64,000 bases of DNA from Trichosphaerium sp. ATCC 40318. Lineage: Eukaryota; Discosea; Flabellinia; Trichosidae. The translations under genes were made by a program, and so were the position numbers. The notes beneath the pieces are model-generated. The model was given only the letters and a program-made list of their open reading frames with translations. It had not been told where the DNA came from and did not search any database. Location: contig JALMLS010000027.1 of the NCBI GenBank assembly GCA_038496445.1, positions 62,001 through 126,000 on the forward strand, read 5' to 3'. Positions 48,336 through 59,822 of the stretch are shown here, one piece after another. How positions within the stretch are numbered: the first letter of the stretch is position 1; every line of letters starts with the position of its first letter.

Positions 48336-49476
48336 ATGCTTACCCTTACTTACTGTGTTATATTGTATAAGTCACAAAAGGAGACAACAAGTGTCCGTGA
48401 GCTTCCTCCTGAGCTACAGCTTGATATGATGGATTTGGATGTTAACATTTATCAATTGTAACCTGTGCTTGCAGTGGTTGATATGATTGATTTGGATGTT
48501 AACATTTATACTGTGACCTTTAAAAAAACAAGTGCTTTACAGTGGTCGTGCTGAGGCAGCATTTTTGTGTTCAAGAATAAGATTCAACAATCGAAAAGTT
48601 GCACAAAGATTTTATGTTCACGGCCTAAAAGAAGGAATCCTAAATACATGGCGTAGGCGAGGTACTCATATAAAAGAATGCTATTATGTTAATGATAAAC
48701 TCAATGGTGAGTTAAAGATATGGCGTTTGAGAGGTCTTTTGAGGGAAGTCATTAATTACAAAAAAGGAAAGAAAGACGGAATGTTCAAGTCTTTTTATGA
48801 ATAAAGTGGGAATACAAAAGAAAGGAGTTTATGTTAATTGTAAATTAAATGGAGATTTCGCTGTTCTGTATGATAATGGAAAAAAGGAGATACAATGCCT
48901 TTTGTCTTCAGGAAAGAGACACGGCATAGAAAAAACATGGCATAGAAATGGCAGACTGGAATCTCAGTGTAGTTATGTCAACGGTGTTAGACTAGGAGAG
49001 ACAAAGTTAGGGATAAAAACGGTAAGCTTATTAAACTGTTAAGCTATGTTAATGATGATGATATTGAAGATGGTAATAATGATAGTGGGAGGGAAGAAGG
49101 GTATGTAGGTAAAGTACTAGAAAAGAAATGGAGAAAAAACGGGACTTTGGAGTGTCATACATTTTATAGCAAGATAACTATGGATACATATGGATCACCA
49201 AAGGATATCAATGATGTGATTCTCAAAGGGAACGGTATCAAGACAGAGAGCAAAGATATGGTTTAAATGTGGACAAAAGCTAAAAATACATGCTCATTTT
49301 GCCAACAATAAACTTGAGGGAGATTTCAAGGAGTGGGGGGAATAGAAGTCTTGGTTTGAACAAATGGACAATTGTATCAACAGATTATTTTCGGAAATGA
49401 GTGTGTAGATTACACAAGTTGGAATGATGACGGTCAGTTGAACAAACAAAGATTCTTTGATACCAGTACTGATTGA
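48336..49476 (+). pseudogene. MORN-variant repeat protein with F-box-like start, frameshifted
   Basis: The first frame (ATG 48336) encodes 'VRELPPELQLDMMDLD', an F-box-like start, and stops after about 40 codons. Later frames encode units of the type 'GILNTWRRRGTHIKECYYVN', 'NGDFAVLYDNGKKE', 'HGIEKTWHRNGRLESQCSYV' and 'EKKWRKNGTLE'. These are MORN-variant (YwqK-like) repeats. The frame changes near 48800 and again near 49000, with no splice sites to explain it. A 32-base segment is repeated at 48421-48452 and 48478-48509 with one mismatch. F-box plus such repeats is common in marseillevirus-like giant viruses and in amoebae. The copy looks broken. Confidence 0.6.
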
Positions 49477-49827
49477 AACATAATTATTTCAAGATAATAA
49501 AGCTGAAGTATTCATATATCATCAAAATCATCGAAAATAAACTATGTTGCTGTTGGTACTATTGTTTAAAAGTTTTATGGAAAGGTCTCGTATCTGTTTG
49601 CCATCATTACATAACACGCGCTAACTTCTATTTATTTATGGAGTTGCACGTGACATTGTATGGAACACGTGTATTTAGCAAAACAGTACACCTGATGACC
49701 ACTCGGACCGATAAACAATTTCAAAGACCAAACCGTTGTATTTATTTGACAAAAATACCATGACAGCGCCTCAGAACGTGCCAACTGGGCTAAATAGTGA
49801 CATATACCTAAAAACGTATGTCTAGTT
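49477..49827. other. Intergenic, no gene seen
   Basis: Spacer between the MORN pseudogene and the end of the F-box/SPRY gene. It has CACGTG boxes near 49648 and 49667 and no recognised gene. Confidence 0.4.
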
Positions 49828-51160
49828 CTACCAACCGGTGCTTTCAGTTCGTGAAACTAACAAGTCATCAAAATACTTGTGTGTCTCTGTACGCTCTGTA
49901 GGTACTACTATCTCCACTATGTCTTCGGCTCTATCAGTCATTGCAAAGAAATGATACTCATTATTTCCTGGAGGTAGTTTGAATCGTGCTATAACAAAAT
50001 CTTAGTTTTTTTTGTAGCCACTTAGCAGTAGAACACCATGCATACATAGTATTCGTTTGATATTGCAAAAAACGTCAAGTTTAACATATTGATGTTTCAG
50101 AAAGAATAGAGTGTGATAGATAAAGTTGTGTTCAAGGAAATAATAGCAGTACCTTGCTCTTTACTATTATGAAAAAATGCAATATTTTTTTCAGCCACGT
50201 TTAGTAATATACCAACACGTGATCCAGTATGATAACCTTCTACTTTAAAAGATGGATCTGTTGGGCTAGCACCACATATTTGAACACCATTTGGGTTTCC
50301 ATAGCGGGTGGTTCGATTAAGGTTATATTTTCTACAAAACAAAAAAAATTAGTTAATAAGTATTTTTAGAGTTTGTTGGTGTACCCGCAATAGTACGCGA
50401 GCATATAATCATCAGATCCTCTTACAAAAGTAATTTCTCTTGTATCAGACTTATTATTTGTTACACCTAGCCACATTTCATCTTGTAGACAAGTCACCTT
50501 TAACCCATTTAAAAAAAACCTCCAATACACAAAAGGTCATTGAAAAATAGTAACAATAGTAAACACAGGCAAGTTTTCTTATAATTTACTCATTTTTTAC
50601 GTACTTTGAACTCGCAATAATGTACGCCACTTTTTATCGCTGGTTTTAATATCGCTATGGACGCATCTGGCCGATCGTGGAGTTTCCTTATTTTTCGAGG
50701 AGTTATCTCCAACTGGTCTGCGTTGACTGTCTCATCAAATGCCAGTTCATTCTAAAGAGTCTCATGTGAGTACTTTAAACACGAAGATAGAAATTGTGTT
50801 CTACTTCTTTGAAACAGGCAAGAAGGGTCTAAAAGATGTTCTACGCACCAAACTTCTGTACCAATCCTTCCAAGAACCGTCACCGGCTTTTTTAGCTACA
50901 AATAAGGTTATTATGAAGAAATGTCAATGTTTTTGGTCTTACAACGGCACCTAGGCTTCCAAATGTCATCGGAGCACGAAACTGTGTTCCAATACGTACA
51001 TACTGCCGAAACGCCTAAAAGTAGCGCCTTATCGCCAATTTGCTCGAAAACATGGAATAGAAGCTCTGGTGGTAAGCCTAGAACGTAAATCAATACAAAC
51101 ACAAAGAAACTATTTGATACCAAGTGTAAACGATTGAAAATAAGACTGCTGCGCTTGCAT
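49828..51160 (-). CDS. F-box and SPRY domain protein
   Basis: About five exons. The start exon 'MQAQQSYFQSF' joins in frame to the F-box 'GLPPELLFHVFEQIGDKALL', 'AVCTYWNTVSCSDDIWK'. Later exons carry a SPRY-like core: 'YNLNRTTRYGNPNGVQICGA', 'EGYHTGSRVGILLNVAEKNI', 'AFFHNSKEQGTAI'. The last exon ends '...VSRTESTGW' at TAG 49828-49830. The design is that of FBXO45-type SCF substrate receptors, in which SPRY binds the target. The target is unknown. Confidence 0.7.
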
Positions 51161-51331
51161 GGTAGCTAACGATAAGAATAGAGAATAACTGTACAGAACT
51201 TAACACTTTCACACCTTAATCTCATTACCAAGGTATGAAAAACAAAAGCTGACGGTGTCACATACATGAATTCAAGACTCTCTTTATATTGTAGCGTTTT
51301 GATGGAATAACAGTACGTTTACAAATAAATG

Positions 51332-53746
51332 CTATTTTTTTTTACTGTTTTCAATTTCACTTAAGATATTCCCGACAGGACCTGCTTGTCCATATTGAGA
51401 TGCGTATGACTCTAAAAAGTTCTTTACCAAGTTGAGATTAATCTCAACACCCTCTTGATCGCCACCAGCAACATTTGAGTCAACACTACCTTCATTTCCA
51501 GCAACATCTGGTTTCGATAATTTTTCAAAACTCTTTGCAATGTTTGTGCTTGATAACTCGTAATCCATTTGAGCCATAACGCGTTGCATCTCTTTTACGT
51601 CATCCTCATCCTCTTGATCAACATCTTGCTGCATATCATAAAAAGATTCATCTTCTTCAGATGACGAGCCAGCTTCATAGTTATTTCCTTCTTGTTCCAT
51701 TTTCTTCAGACCCAAAGCTCTCTTTATCACTTCCTCCATACGTGATGGTTTGAATGACATATTACCTTCTTTAATACCTTGCTCACTAACATATCTTTAA
51801 GCAAACAAAGTACACTCAAAAGGAAAAAGACGTACTCGAAATCTACGCCTTCAAAGTTTGATGCAGAGTCAATAAAACCTTTCATGTCTGTAACCATTGA
51901 ATCAAATATATTGCTCTCGGGCGCTTTCTCACTCTAAAGAAAGAATTAAGGAAACAATGTGGGTAATTTTTTTTGTGTCAGAAAAAAAAACCAAAACATA
52001 AAAAGATGAAAACTTACACTTGTGTTGGACATATCGAATGTGTCAAACTCTTTTTGGCGTTCTGCTATAAGCTTATCAACTTCTTGAGGCGATATGTTCA
52101 TCCAATCTTCCGGTGAATTCTGGAAAAGTGCACATTCTTTGAATTGATTTTTATCAATAGGTTTTTGTAATTCCTTGTCAATAGTTTGTAAAACAGCAAC
52201 TTGCTTATCATCAAAATTGTTAGATCTAATAGTAAAGAATAGTTAGCTTAAATATAATGAAAAACATTGAAAAGACATCACTCACGTGTCCTTCAACCTT
52301 GACAAGTATTTTTCTTTTGCTTTTTTGTCGAGCTCCTTGTACAACTGGGAGCCTTCAATTTCATCCTATATTAGTTTATAAGCACAAACGGTTATATTTG
52401 GTTACCTTTACAACACTGCAATATAGAAAAATAACTATAACATGTTGTGCGTACCCTATAAAAGTTGAGATTTTGTAACTTTGTTTTAAATGTCATCCAC
52501 TTTTTATCGCTCGTAAAATCATGAGTGTCAATACTCACATTCTTTGACACTAGTAGCTTCTTTCCTTGCTGATATAACATTTCAAACCCGCAAGCCTAAT
52601 GAAGTGCATAAGCATTAAACACAAAAAGACCTAGAGAGCAAACCGTACCAACTTTGTTCCCAAATCAATTGCTTTAAAATTAACATTACTAGAAGCTGGA
52701 GCATCAAACACCGCTGGTGCTCGGAATGTTTGTCTATCTACCATAGCATACAAACAACGAGTAAAGCGAACCATTGTCATTACTCTTGTAGAAGGAGCAA
52801 ATGCTTCCATTTTTCTGCAGACCTATCACGTGACAGTTAAAAAAAATAAATTATACAACTAAGTAGTTCACCTTTAGAGTTATTGGATCCCTGTAGTAGA
52901 ATGCCCTCACTGCTGCTGAAATAAGTTGAGGATCTTTCTTTAAAATCTGTGCAACATGGCAAGGTACTTGACATTTCACCCAATGCGTTGAGGCTTCCCA
53001 TGCAGACTGAGGGAAGCTAAACAAAATAAGTCAAAAATCATAAGAAAAAAATAATAAATCGTACTCTTCTATTTTCTTATCAATAGCACTCTCGATACGC
53101 TTGCTTCTTGATGTCTTTCCTGACGTCACCAAGCGTATCGCTTCGTCTATTTTAATATCTACAGGACCCATAATGAGTTCTGTAGGCGTTTGAGGAAGAG
53201 GAATGAGATGGATGTTGCCTTGGTAAATCCAAACCTGTTACACGCGTAAGTACCGATTCTAAAACGCTTGAAACGTACGCGATGAGCGCTATTCGATGGT
53301 TTGATCCACTGAGGCAAGACCAAAGCTGCTTCGATCAGTAGAAATTGACCGTCGCTGTCAGTTATGCTAATAACGACGTCCTTGTATTTTTTTGATATCT
53401 GTAGCAATAAAAAAACTATGTACCATTCATCTTCAATGTTGTCACCAAACTTTGTAGACCCATAAATATGCGTTATGTCGCCTACATAGTATGTTAGATA
53501 CCTCCAAACTACGATGGCATTGCCTTTTCTGTTTTTATTGCTCAAACGCTGTGAATCCCATATTTTGAGTTCGAATGGCTCTTGCTGCCATATATAATCG
53601 CGTATAAACTCGGTTTTAAGGTATTTTAGTACGTCAGAAATGAATTCGTTATATTGAGACGCTGGAAGCGTTGTAGGGTATATATGATAATCAACAACGT
53701 CATTTTGTTGAGGTAGTGGACCAAGAGCAGCGAAGAGGGAAGCCAT
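51332..53746 (-). CDS. ECD: Ecdysoneless (ECD/SGT1) homolog
   Basis: About eight exons, start 53746. The N-terminal half has 'VDYHIYP', 'YIWQQEPFELKIW', 'YVGDITHIYGSTKFGDNIED', 'EWYIVFLLLQISKKYKDVVI' and 'DSDGQFLLIEAALVLPQWIK', all typical of the SGT1/ECD family. 'VWIYQGNIHLIPLP', 'CHVAQILKKDPQLISAAVRA' and 'FYYRDP' follow. The C-terminal part has 'ECALFQNSPEDWMNISPQEV', an acidic region and 'MQRVMAQMDYEL'. ECD is linked to R2TP/PRPF8 assembly, splicing and cell-cycle control in animals and fungi. Length, about 640 residues, matches the family. Stop is at 51332. Confidence 0.88.
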
Positions 53747-53892
53747 TACAATTTGTTGAAATAACTAAGCCATCTCCAATTAAGCACGTGAAACTTGCAA
53801 CTAGTTTCATCGTTTACTTTGAACTTCTATATCTGTAAAAACGAATCGAGTTACGAAGAACTGTGTTAATCGGGTTAAAGGTAAGGTAAAGT

Positions 53893-55266
53893 TTATTTTT
53901 TGGCTTCCCACTCAACATTGTTCATCTTTGCCAAAGCAAGTTGTAACGCTTGAGTTCCTTTCTTTTCGCAACCCATATCTACAAGGTTTTGATAAAGCGA
54001 TCTAGCAAGTTTCAAACCAGGTAAATTTAAGTCCATGCGTTCAGCTTCTTCAAGAGCAATTGACATATCTTTTACAAAATGTTCAACAAAAAATCCAGGT
54101 TCCTTGTTTTTTAATTAGTCGCAACCAGTGATAAACAAACACATACAAAATCTCCCCTGAGAACACGTGGGCCAAGGTTACTAATAGACCAACTCCCAGC
54201 AGCGCCAGTACTCACCTATACGCCCGAATAAACAAGCAAACATTGAATTAAAGGATTGGACATACGACTTTTATAACCTGCTCTAAATCTAAACCGGCCT
54301 TATAACCATACAACAACCCCTCAGCCATTCCTAAAAGAAAGGTTTACTCGTACATAGTCAATTTAAAATCAAGTTACCTATCATTATGGAACTGATTAGA
54401 ATCTGGTTCACCATCTTTGTATCTTGTCCAGCGCCTATTTAACAAATTATATTTTGCCACACGTGATATTCGCTACCAGCTTTTCCTAGGTGTTCGATAT
54501 TCTTGCCCATAATCTTGAATAAGGGATCGACTGTATCAACAGCTTCTTTATCGCCGCCTACCATTATAGCAAGTGCTGCGTTTCTTGCACCAATGTCACC
54601 TACAACTCAATAGTAAAAATGGCGCTTTGCAGCACGTTTTTTTAACCAATTCGCTTTACCTCCAGAAACTGGTGCATCTATTGCCCACTTGTTCTGTTTA
54701 CGAGCTTCATCGTTTATTTCGCGAGCCAGAGAAGGTTTGGAAGTGGTCATATCGACAATAATACCACCAGAACGGAGGGACTTGGAAAAAAATAAACATT
54801 TAATTACTACACGCTAAGGTGAGCGAGTACGTACTGAGAGGACACCACCCTCGCCCAGAATAACATTTGAAACGTCCTTTGGGTATCCAACTATCGTAAA
54901 CACGATATCACTCTGATCATTAAATAAACCGATACAAATAAGGACAATACCTTTTTGGCAACGCTTGCAGGCGAATCACACCATTTTGCGCCTTTTGCTA
55001 GCAAGTTTTCTGCTTTTGATTTCGTACGGCTGTATACATTACATTCATAGCCAGAAGCAAGTCTAAATGAAATTTAACGGTATTTCTAACGCTAAAACGT
55101 ACAAATGCCCACACATTGATTTTCCCATCACACCCGTACCGATCCAGCCGATTTTAGTGGTTTTAGGATCAGCACGAACTGTGTATTTACGCGACACTTC
55201 ACGCGCCTTTGCTTGAGTACAATACACTCTAGAAATAGCTCTTACTTTAGATATAGCAGTCAACAT
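53893..55266 (-). CDS. Mitochondrial 3-hydroxyisobutyrate dehydrogenase-like enzyme
   Basis: About eight exons. The N-terminus is rich in Arg/Lys/Ser without acidic residues, fitting a mitochondrial leader. Then come the NAD(P) site '[13 protein letters not shown]', '[12 protein letters not shown]', 'VDMTTSKPS', the substrate motif 'DAPVSGGDIGA' and the catalytic Lys in '[12 protein letters not shown]'. This is the beta-hydroxyacid dehydrogenase family, which includes HIBADH (valine breakdown) and GLYR1/tartronate semialdehyde reductase. I cannot choose the substrate. Start 55266, stop TAA 53893-53895. Confidence 0.85.
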
Positions 55267-55681
55267 CGCAATTTAACGAAATGTCAAATATTGACTCTAA
55301 AACAGATGACATGGAATCACACGTGTTTAAAAATGTAGAATAAATCTGTTGTTGTGGCTACGCTACAGGCACCGAATACTGAACCTCGTTCCTATCATAG
55401 CGCTTCGATTGTGTCTGTCAATGTCAGTCCATGTTACAATACAGGAATTGGAATATTCTTTCTCAACAATACAGCTTAACAACCAAAAACAAATACTATG
55501 CTAGACAAGCTGTCTAAGCTCTTCACCTTGCGCTCAGGCTCCTACAATCTTAGCTACATCATTTACTCTTACTGATGTGTTGCCCGAGTTTCCGATGCTT
55601 GCACCAGAAAAACTGTAGGTAGAGGTTGTGGGATGATCCTGACTACAAATATTCGATAAGCGTGGTTTTATTAAAGTACAA
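55267..55681. other. Intergenic; open but uncertain minus-strand stretch
   Basis: A minus frame at about 55534-55681 is open and Ser/Thr-rich. It would need a different splice of the neighbouring E1-like gene, and I favour the shorter ending. Nothing else is recognised. Confidence 0.35.
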
Positions 55682-56900
55682 TTAGTCTCTAGGTGGTGGT
55701 GGCCAGGCCAATAGTTCATCAGGTTCCCAGAAAGTACATACATCAAACTTGGTGTAATTCGGCATAGTGAAGCCCTTTGAGGAAACAGTTAGCAATAAGA
55801 AGTGTTTAGAACAAAAATCAATACCATTAAACTTTGAACCCATGCGTTAACAGTCATGATGCCAGCGCTACCACATACCAGTACATTCGATCCAATGTGC
55901 CTATTTGTGTTACTAAATAAAATGAAAACGTATAATAAGCACCTTGTTTCAGGGTTGGCATCACTTTCTATGAAAGACAAGGATTTATGAGTCAGTATAA
56001 GTTCTGGTGTCAATTTCTTGTATATGTCAGCCTTTCCACTTTGGTTCGCATAACTACAATCCAGTAAGACAATCTTTCAAACAAAAAAATGTACCTAAAC
56101 GAGGATTCTTTTTCCTTGCCACTAAAATACTCAACTATCCACGTTCTAGCATAACTAGAAAAAAATGTCAACAATCTTTTTTGTTTTAACTTAGTACCTG
56201 CTGCCAGCACCATAAGGTAATCCTAGCTTGAAGCACATAGCTAACACAGCAACATCAAAGCTCTCTCCAACATCCACATTATTAAATACGACTGTAGAAC
56301 GCTTTGCAAATCCTACAACTTTATCCCAGTTTTCAACAACGTCCATATGATATTTCTCTACTTTAGTGTCTCCAGCAAGGTGGTTCTTGGAGAAAAATTA
56401 CTTTAACACAATACATGGATTTTAGCTACCTTTATATTCTCTGCAGCAGCGTCAACTTTACGTTTACCAACGTCAGCCTTCGAAAAAAGCAGCTGTCTAT
56501 TTAAATTGCTTGTTTCAACTGTGTCGTTGTCTATTAATATTATCGTGTCGATACCTGCACCGAAGTGAGCGTCTTTAAACGAATAAGATGGTTGTACCGA
56601 GACGAGCTAAAGTTAGAGAAACAGAGCAGCCTATTTTTGAGCGTTAATGTCGTCTACACATTGAGGTCGTACCCAAACCGCCCACACCGAGTACAAGTGC
56701 GACTTGTTTGCCGAGTTTCCTTGTAACTTATTTAATTTTACTCTCACAACGTCATGTATACGCACTCTTGGTTCCATTGCTCAATACAGCGTTGCCTATC
56801 GAAAGGGTCCGCCTTGTCCTTGTAATGTCGTCAAAAACAATCCTACAGCGTATCGTACTTCTTTAGGGAGTGGTTTAGTAAAGCTTTTACTTTCTGCCAT
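55682..56900 (-). CDS. E1/ThiF-family adenylyltransferase (ubiquitin-like activating enzyme)
   Basis: About nine exons. The rebuilt N-terminus reads 'DPFDRQRCIEQWNQECVY' then the nucleotide loop 'LVLGVGGLG'. After an intron come 'IILIDNDTVETSNLNRQLLF' and 'DVGKRKVDAAAENI', then 'VVFNNVDVGESFDVAVLAMC' and 'SNVLVCGSAGIMTVNAWVQS'. The tail is 'WEPDELLAWPPPPRD'. This is the full ATP-binding core shared by ThiF/MoeB, UBA4 and UBA5. There is no rhodanese domain, so it is not MOCS3/UBA4-like. The cognate ubiquitin-like protein is unknown. At least two introns end in AAG. Stop TAA 55682-55684. Confidence 0.75.
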
Positions 56901-57508
56901 ACTATCAACGTAACGCTGTGATTTTTTCTATAATTATGCACAGTGGGTGTCTTTTACGACAAAGAGAGTAATTAACTCTTCTGTTCAATGAAATTTTTTT
57001 TACGTTTTATGTTTGGTTTTACATTTTACAGCTCAACTACGCTTTTCAGTGAGCGAGCAACTTCTTTACACAAACCCAAGTATAGCGCGAATTAGCTTAG
57101 ATCATGTAAGCATGTGAGTCCACCAGCAGTAGGAAAAGGTTGAGAAATTGCGTAAGAGACTAATAAGTAAAGTGCACTGATTTTTCCTATGTATATCCTA
57201 AGAAGTGGAGGACATTGTACACGCTCAATGAATTTCTGCAGAAATTCAAGCATTTTTTCTAAATAATTTAGCAGAGTTGACTTTTCATTATACTCCAGAA
57301 TCCCACGTTCAACAACAACTGTTCAAGTAGCTGTCGCTTTGTTCTCTCTAGACCAACAGCAACAAACACTTGCCACTAAGAGTCGTAAACAGACTCTTTG
57401 TGGGTTGGTGGTACGGAGGTTTAAAACAGAGTCGGCACAATGTAACTGCAACCCCACTATAACCCCTCATTATTTCGAAAGCATTCGAGAGGGTGTTACC
57501 TAAATACC
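56901..57508. other. Intergenic, divergent promoter region
   Basis: Lies between the starts of the E1-like gene (minus) and the LRR gene (plus). No coding frame, tRNA or repeat recognised. Confidence 0.45.
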
Positions 57509-58837
57509 ATGGCGCAAACTAGTACTTATGCAAGACTACCTTTTCGCCAATGGCAAACCGCTTTATCCCCTGAAAGAACCTCTTTGGACCTTTCAAACAA
57601 TTATCACGTTCCTGGTACGCCTACGAATTTTTTGTTGCTTCCTCAAGGGCTTACACCACTAGACAACCAGTTTGGACAGATCGCTAATAAATGCCCACAA
57701 TTAACTGAACTTAACCTCGCCTATTGCTCGCAATTATCGCTTGGAACTTTCCAAAAACTTGGTACAGGTGCGTGGCTTTGTTCGAAAAAAAAAAAAACTG
57801 TTTATTTGTTTTGGAATTCAAGAAACTCACCCCAAAATCTTTAGGATGCAAAAATCTTGAAACCCTCGACTTACGTGGGTGTTACCAACTCAGCATGTCT
57901 GAATTTAAAGTAATTGGTGCTTCGTACCCTCATTTGCGCAGTGTGAATTTATCCTACTGTGCTTACACGGACGACTCAGCCTTACAAGTACGTGGTGGTT
58001 AAAACATTTATTGAAAAAAACTTTGCTACAAACTGCACTTTTGTTCCGGCTAAAATAACCGTTCGCTTTGTAAATTTTACTTATGTAATATTAGTACCTA
58101 TACAGCAATCATCTCGAAGAAATATCTCTTGACTATTGCCTACGCATTACCGACGAAACCATCATAAACTTGGCCAAAAAATGTAGTGGTCTGAAGCGCA
58201 TATCTCTTCAAGGCTGCTCACAATTGACTGACAGGGCTCTATTGGGCCTGGCCATGTATAGACCTAAACTCGAAGTTATTAATCTACAAGAGTGTACTGG
58301 CATTTCTGACGCTGCTGTTGAAGCTATCGCATCGCGTTGTCATGCTACGTTAAAATGGTTAAATTTGTCTGATTGCGAACAACTCAAAAACAAATCTATT
58401 GGCGTCTTAGGACACTACTGCAAACGCCTAGAGGTACGTAGTTTTTATTTTCGAAAACCCAAAAGCGGTTATTTATTGTTGTTCTCCTCTCGCTAAACTA
58501 TTATCAGGTACTATTATTGAAGCAAACTAGCTTTACACCTGGCGCAGTACCCTACCTGGTTAAACATTTACCTCGCTTACGAGAACTAAGCCTGGAAGGC
58601 ATGTACCGCTTAGACGATAATGCCATCCAGTCACTTGTTGGTGTGAAAGGATTAGAACGACTTGATCTTTCTTTCCTTCCTGCCCTCAAGTTTACAACCG
58701 TTGCTGGCCTTATGAGGGCCCTACCTAGATTGAACGAAGTCCGCCTATTTGGCAACGATTTTAGTGCCCAGCAACTATACGACCTTCGCGCTCGATTCAA
58801 AAGAACACGCGTAGAACACTTTTATCCAACCGTGTAG
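57509..58837 (+). CDS. Leucine-rich repeat protein, AMN1/FBXL type
   Basis: Four exons with introns at about 57769-57844, 57988-58105 and 58432-58507. At least nine LRRs of the cysteine-containing type are seen, such as 'LTELNLAYCSQLSLGTF', 'LETLDLRGCYQLSMSEF', 'LKRISLQGCSQLTDRALLGL' and 'LKWLNLSDCEQLKNKSI'. This repeat class is found in FBXL F-box proteins and AMN1. No clear F-box precedes it, though the first 60 residues are untyped. It probably binds proteins. Confidence 0.85.
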
Positions 58838-58999
58838 ATTATTTTCACCTCATTAAAAACTGTTACATATTATACCCGCTTGTTATTAGTTTATCAACCA
58901 CTGCCTATTCTTTGTACAAATTTTTTTAACATGTCTTGACGTAGTTTTGTTAAGTGCGACATAAGACGAGCTAGTTTTGTTTAATCAAGTATACTCGCA

Positions 59000-59503
59000 A
59001 TGCTACGCACTATTATTCGCCCACGCGTCGCTGCTGTACAAGCAAAAAGGACCACAGCTAAACAACACGTCCGTTTGTACGCTGAGGAGGTCAAAGAAGA
59101 AGAAGGCTTGAAACTCACTCTCGCCACTCCATACAACCATTTATATAATGAAAAGGTCGTAGAGCGCGTTGTAGCTCCTGGTCGCGATGGTGTATTTGGT
59201 ATTTTGCGCAAACACGTACCTACAATGGAGGCTCTAGTACCTGGGCCAGTAAAGGTTATGGAAAAAGACGGCACTGAAAAGAGGTTCTTTATTGCTGGTG
59301 GCTTTGGCATTGTTCACAAGGACTCCTCGCTTACTATTAGTACCGCAGAGAGCTATGCCGTAGAAGATTTCGACCGCGACAAGGCTGCAGCTCTTCTTTC
59401 ACAATATCAAGACACTTTGTCTAGAGCTCCAACAGACGAAGCCAAAGCAGTAGCACGAGTTCAAGTCAACACATTGCAATCCCTCGTTAACGCTTTGGGT
59501 TAA
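59000..59503 (+). CDS. Mitochondrial ATP synthase F1 subunit delta
   Basis: Intronless, 167 residues. A basic leader (first ~30 residues, 'MLRTIIRPRVAAVQAKRTTA') precedes 'LKLTLATPYNHLYNEKVVER', 'VVAPGRDGVFGILRKHVPTM' and 'ALVPGPVKV', 'RFFIAGGFGIVHKDSSLTI'. This is the beta-sandwich of mitochondrial delta (bacterial epsilon), the central-stalk subunit that couples the c-ring to gamma. A C-terminal helical hairpin follows. Being intronless in this intron-rich window is notable, and codon use is more GC-rich than in its neighbours. Confidence 0.93.
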   Translation: MLRTIIRPRVAAVQAKRTTAKQHVRLYAEEVKEEEGLKLTLATPYNHLYNEKVVERVVAPGRDGVFGILRKHVPTMEALVPGPVKVMEKDGTEKRFFIAGGFGIVHKDSSLTISTAESYAVEDFDRDKAAALLSQYQDTLSRAPTDEAKAVARVQVNTLQSLVNALG

Positions 59504-59822
59504 ATACACACTGCACAAACGAAAAAAAAAAAACTCGCTATTCAACAAAACCTTCTTTGTAGTCTATACAGAATAGTACGGTTGTATTGTTCACTGACGT
59601 AAGCAAACCTTTGTACCACTTGCTTGCCTCTTAATAAAATGTACGAAACAGAAAAAAGTATGTTATTTCTCAACTAGCGCACCTGAAACAGCAATGGCAT
59701 GTGCTACTGAATGACATGTAGTGCAACTTCAGCGGCCACTTAAGCTTCTGTAATTATCCGCACTTGTAACGAATTACGCCAGAATTTTCGCAACGATTTT
59801 TCATACTAACTTTAAAATACAC
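59504..59822. other. Intergenic, no gene seen
   Basis: 3' flank of ATP synthase delta with an AATAAA near 59634, and the promoter side of the DUF547 gene. Nothing else recognised. Confidence 0.45.

Noticed and set aside
50739-50954. Plus-strand open frame opposite the F-box/SPRY gene
   Set aside because: It overlaps minus-strand exons with better domain evidence and has no recognisable motif.
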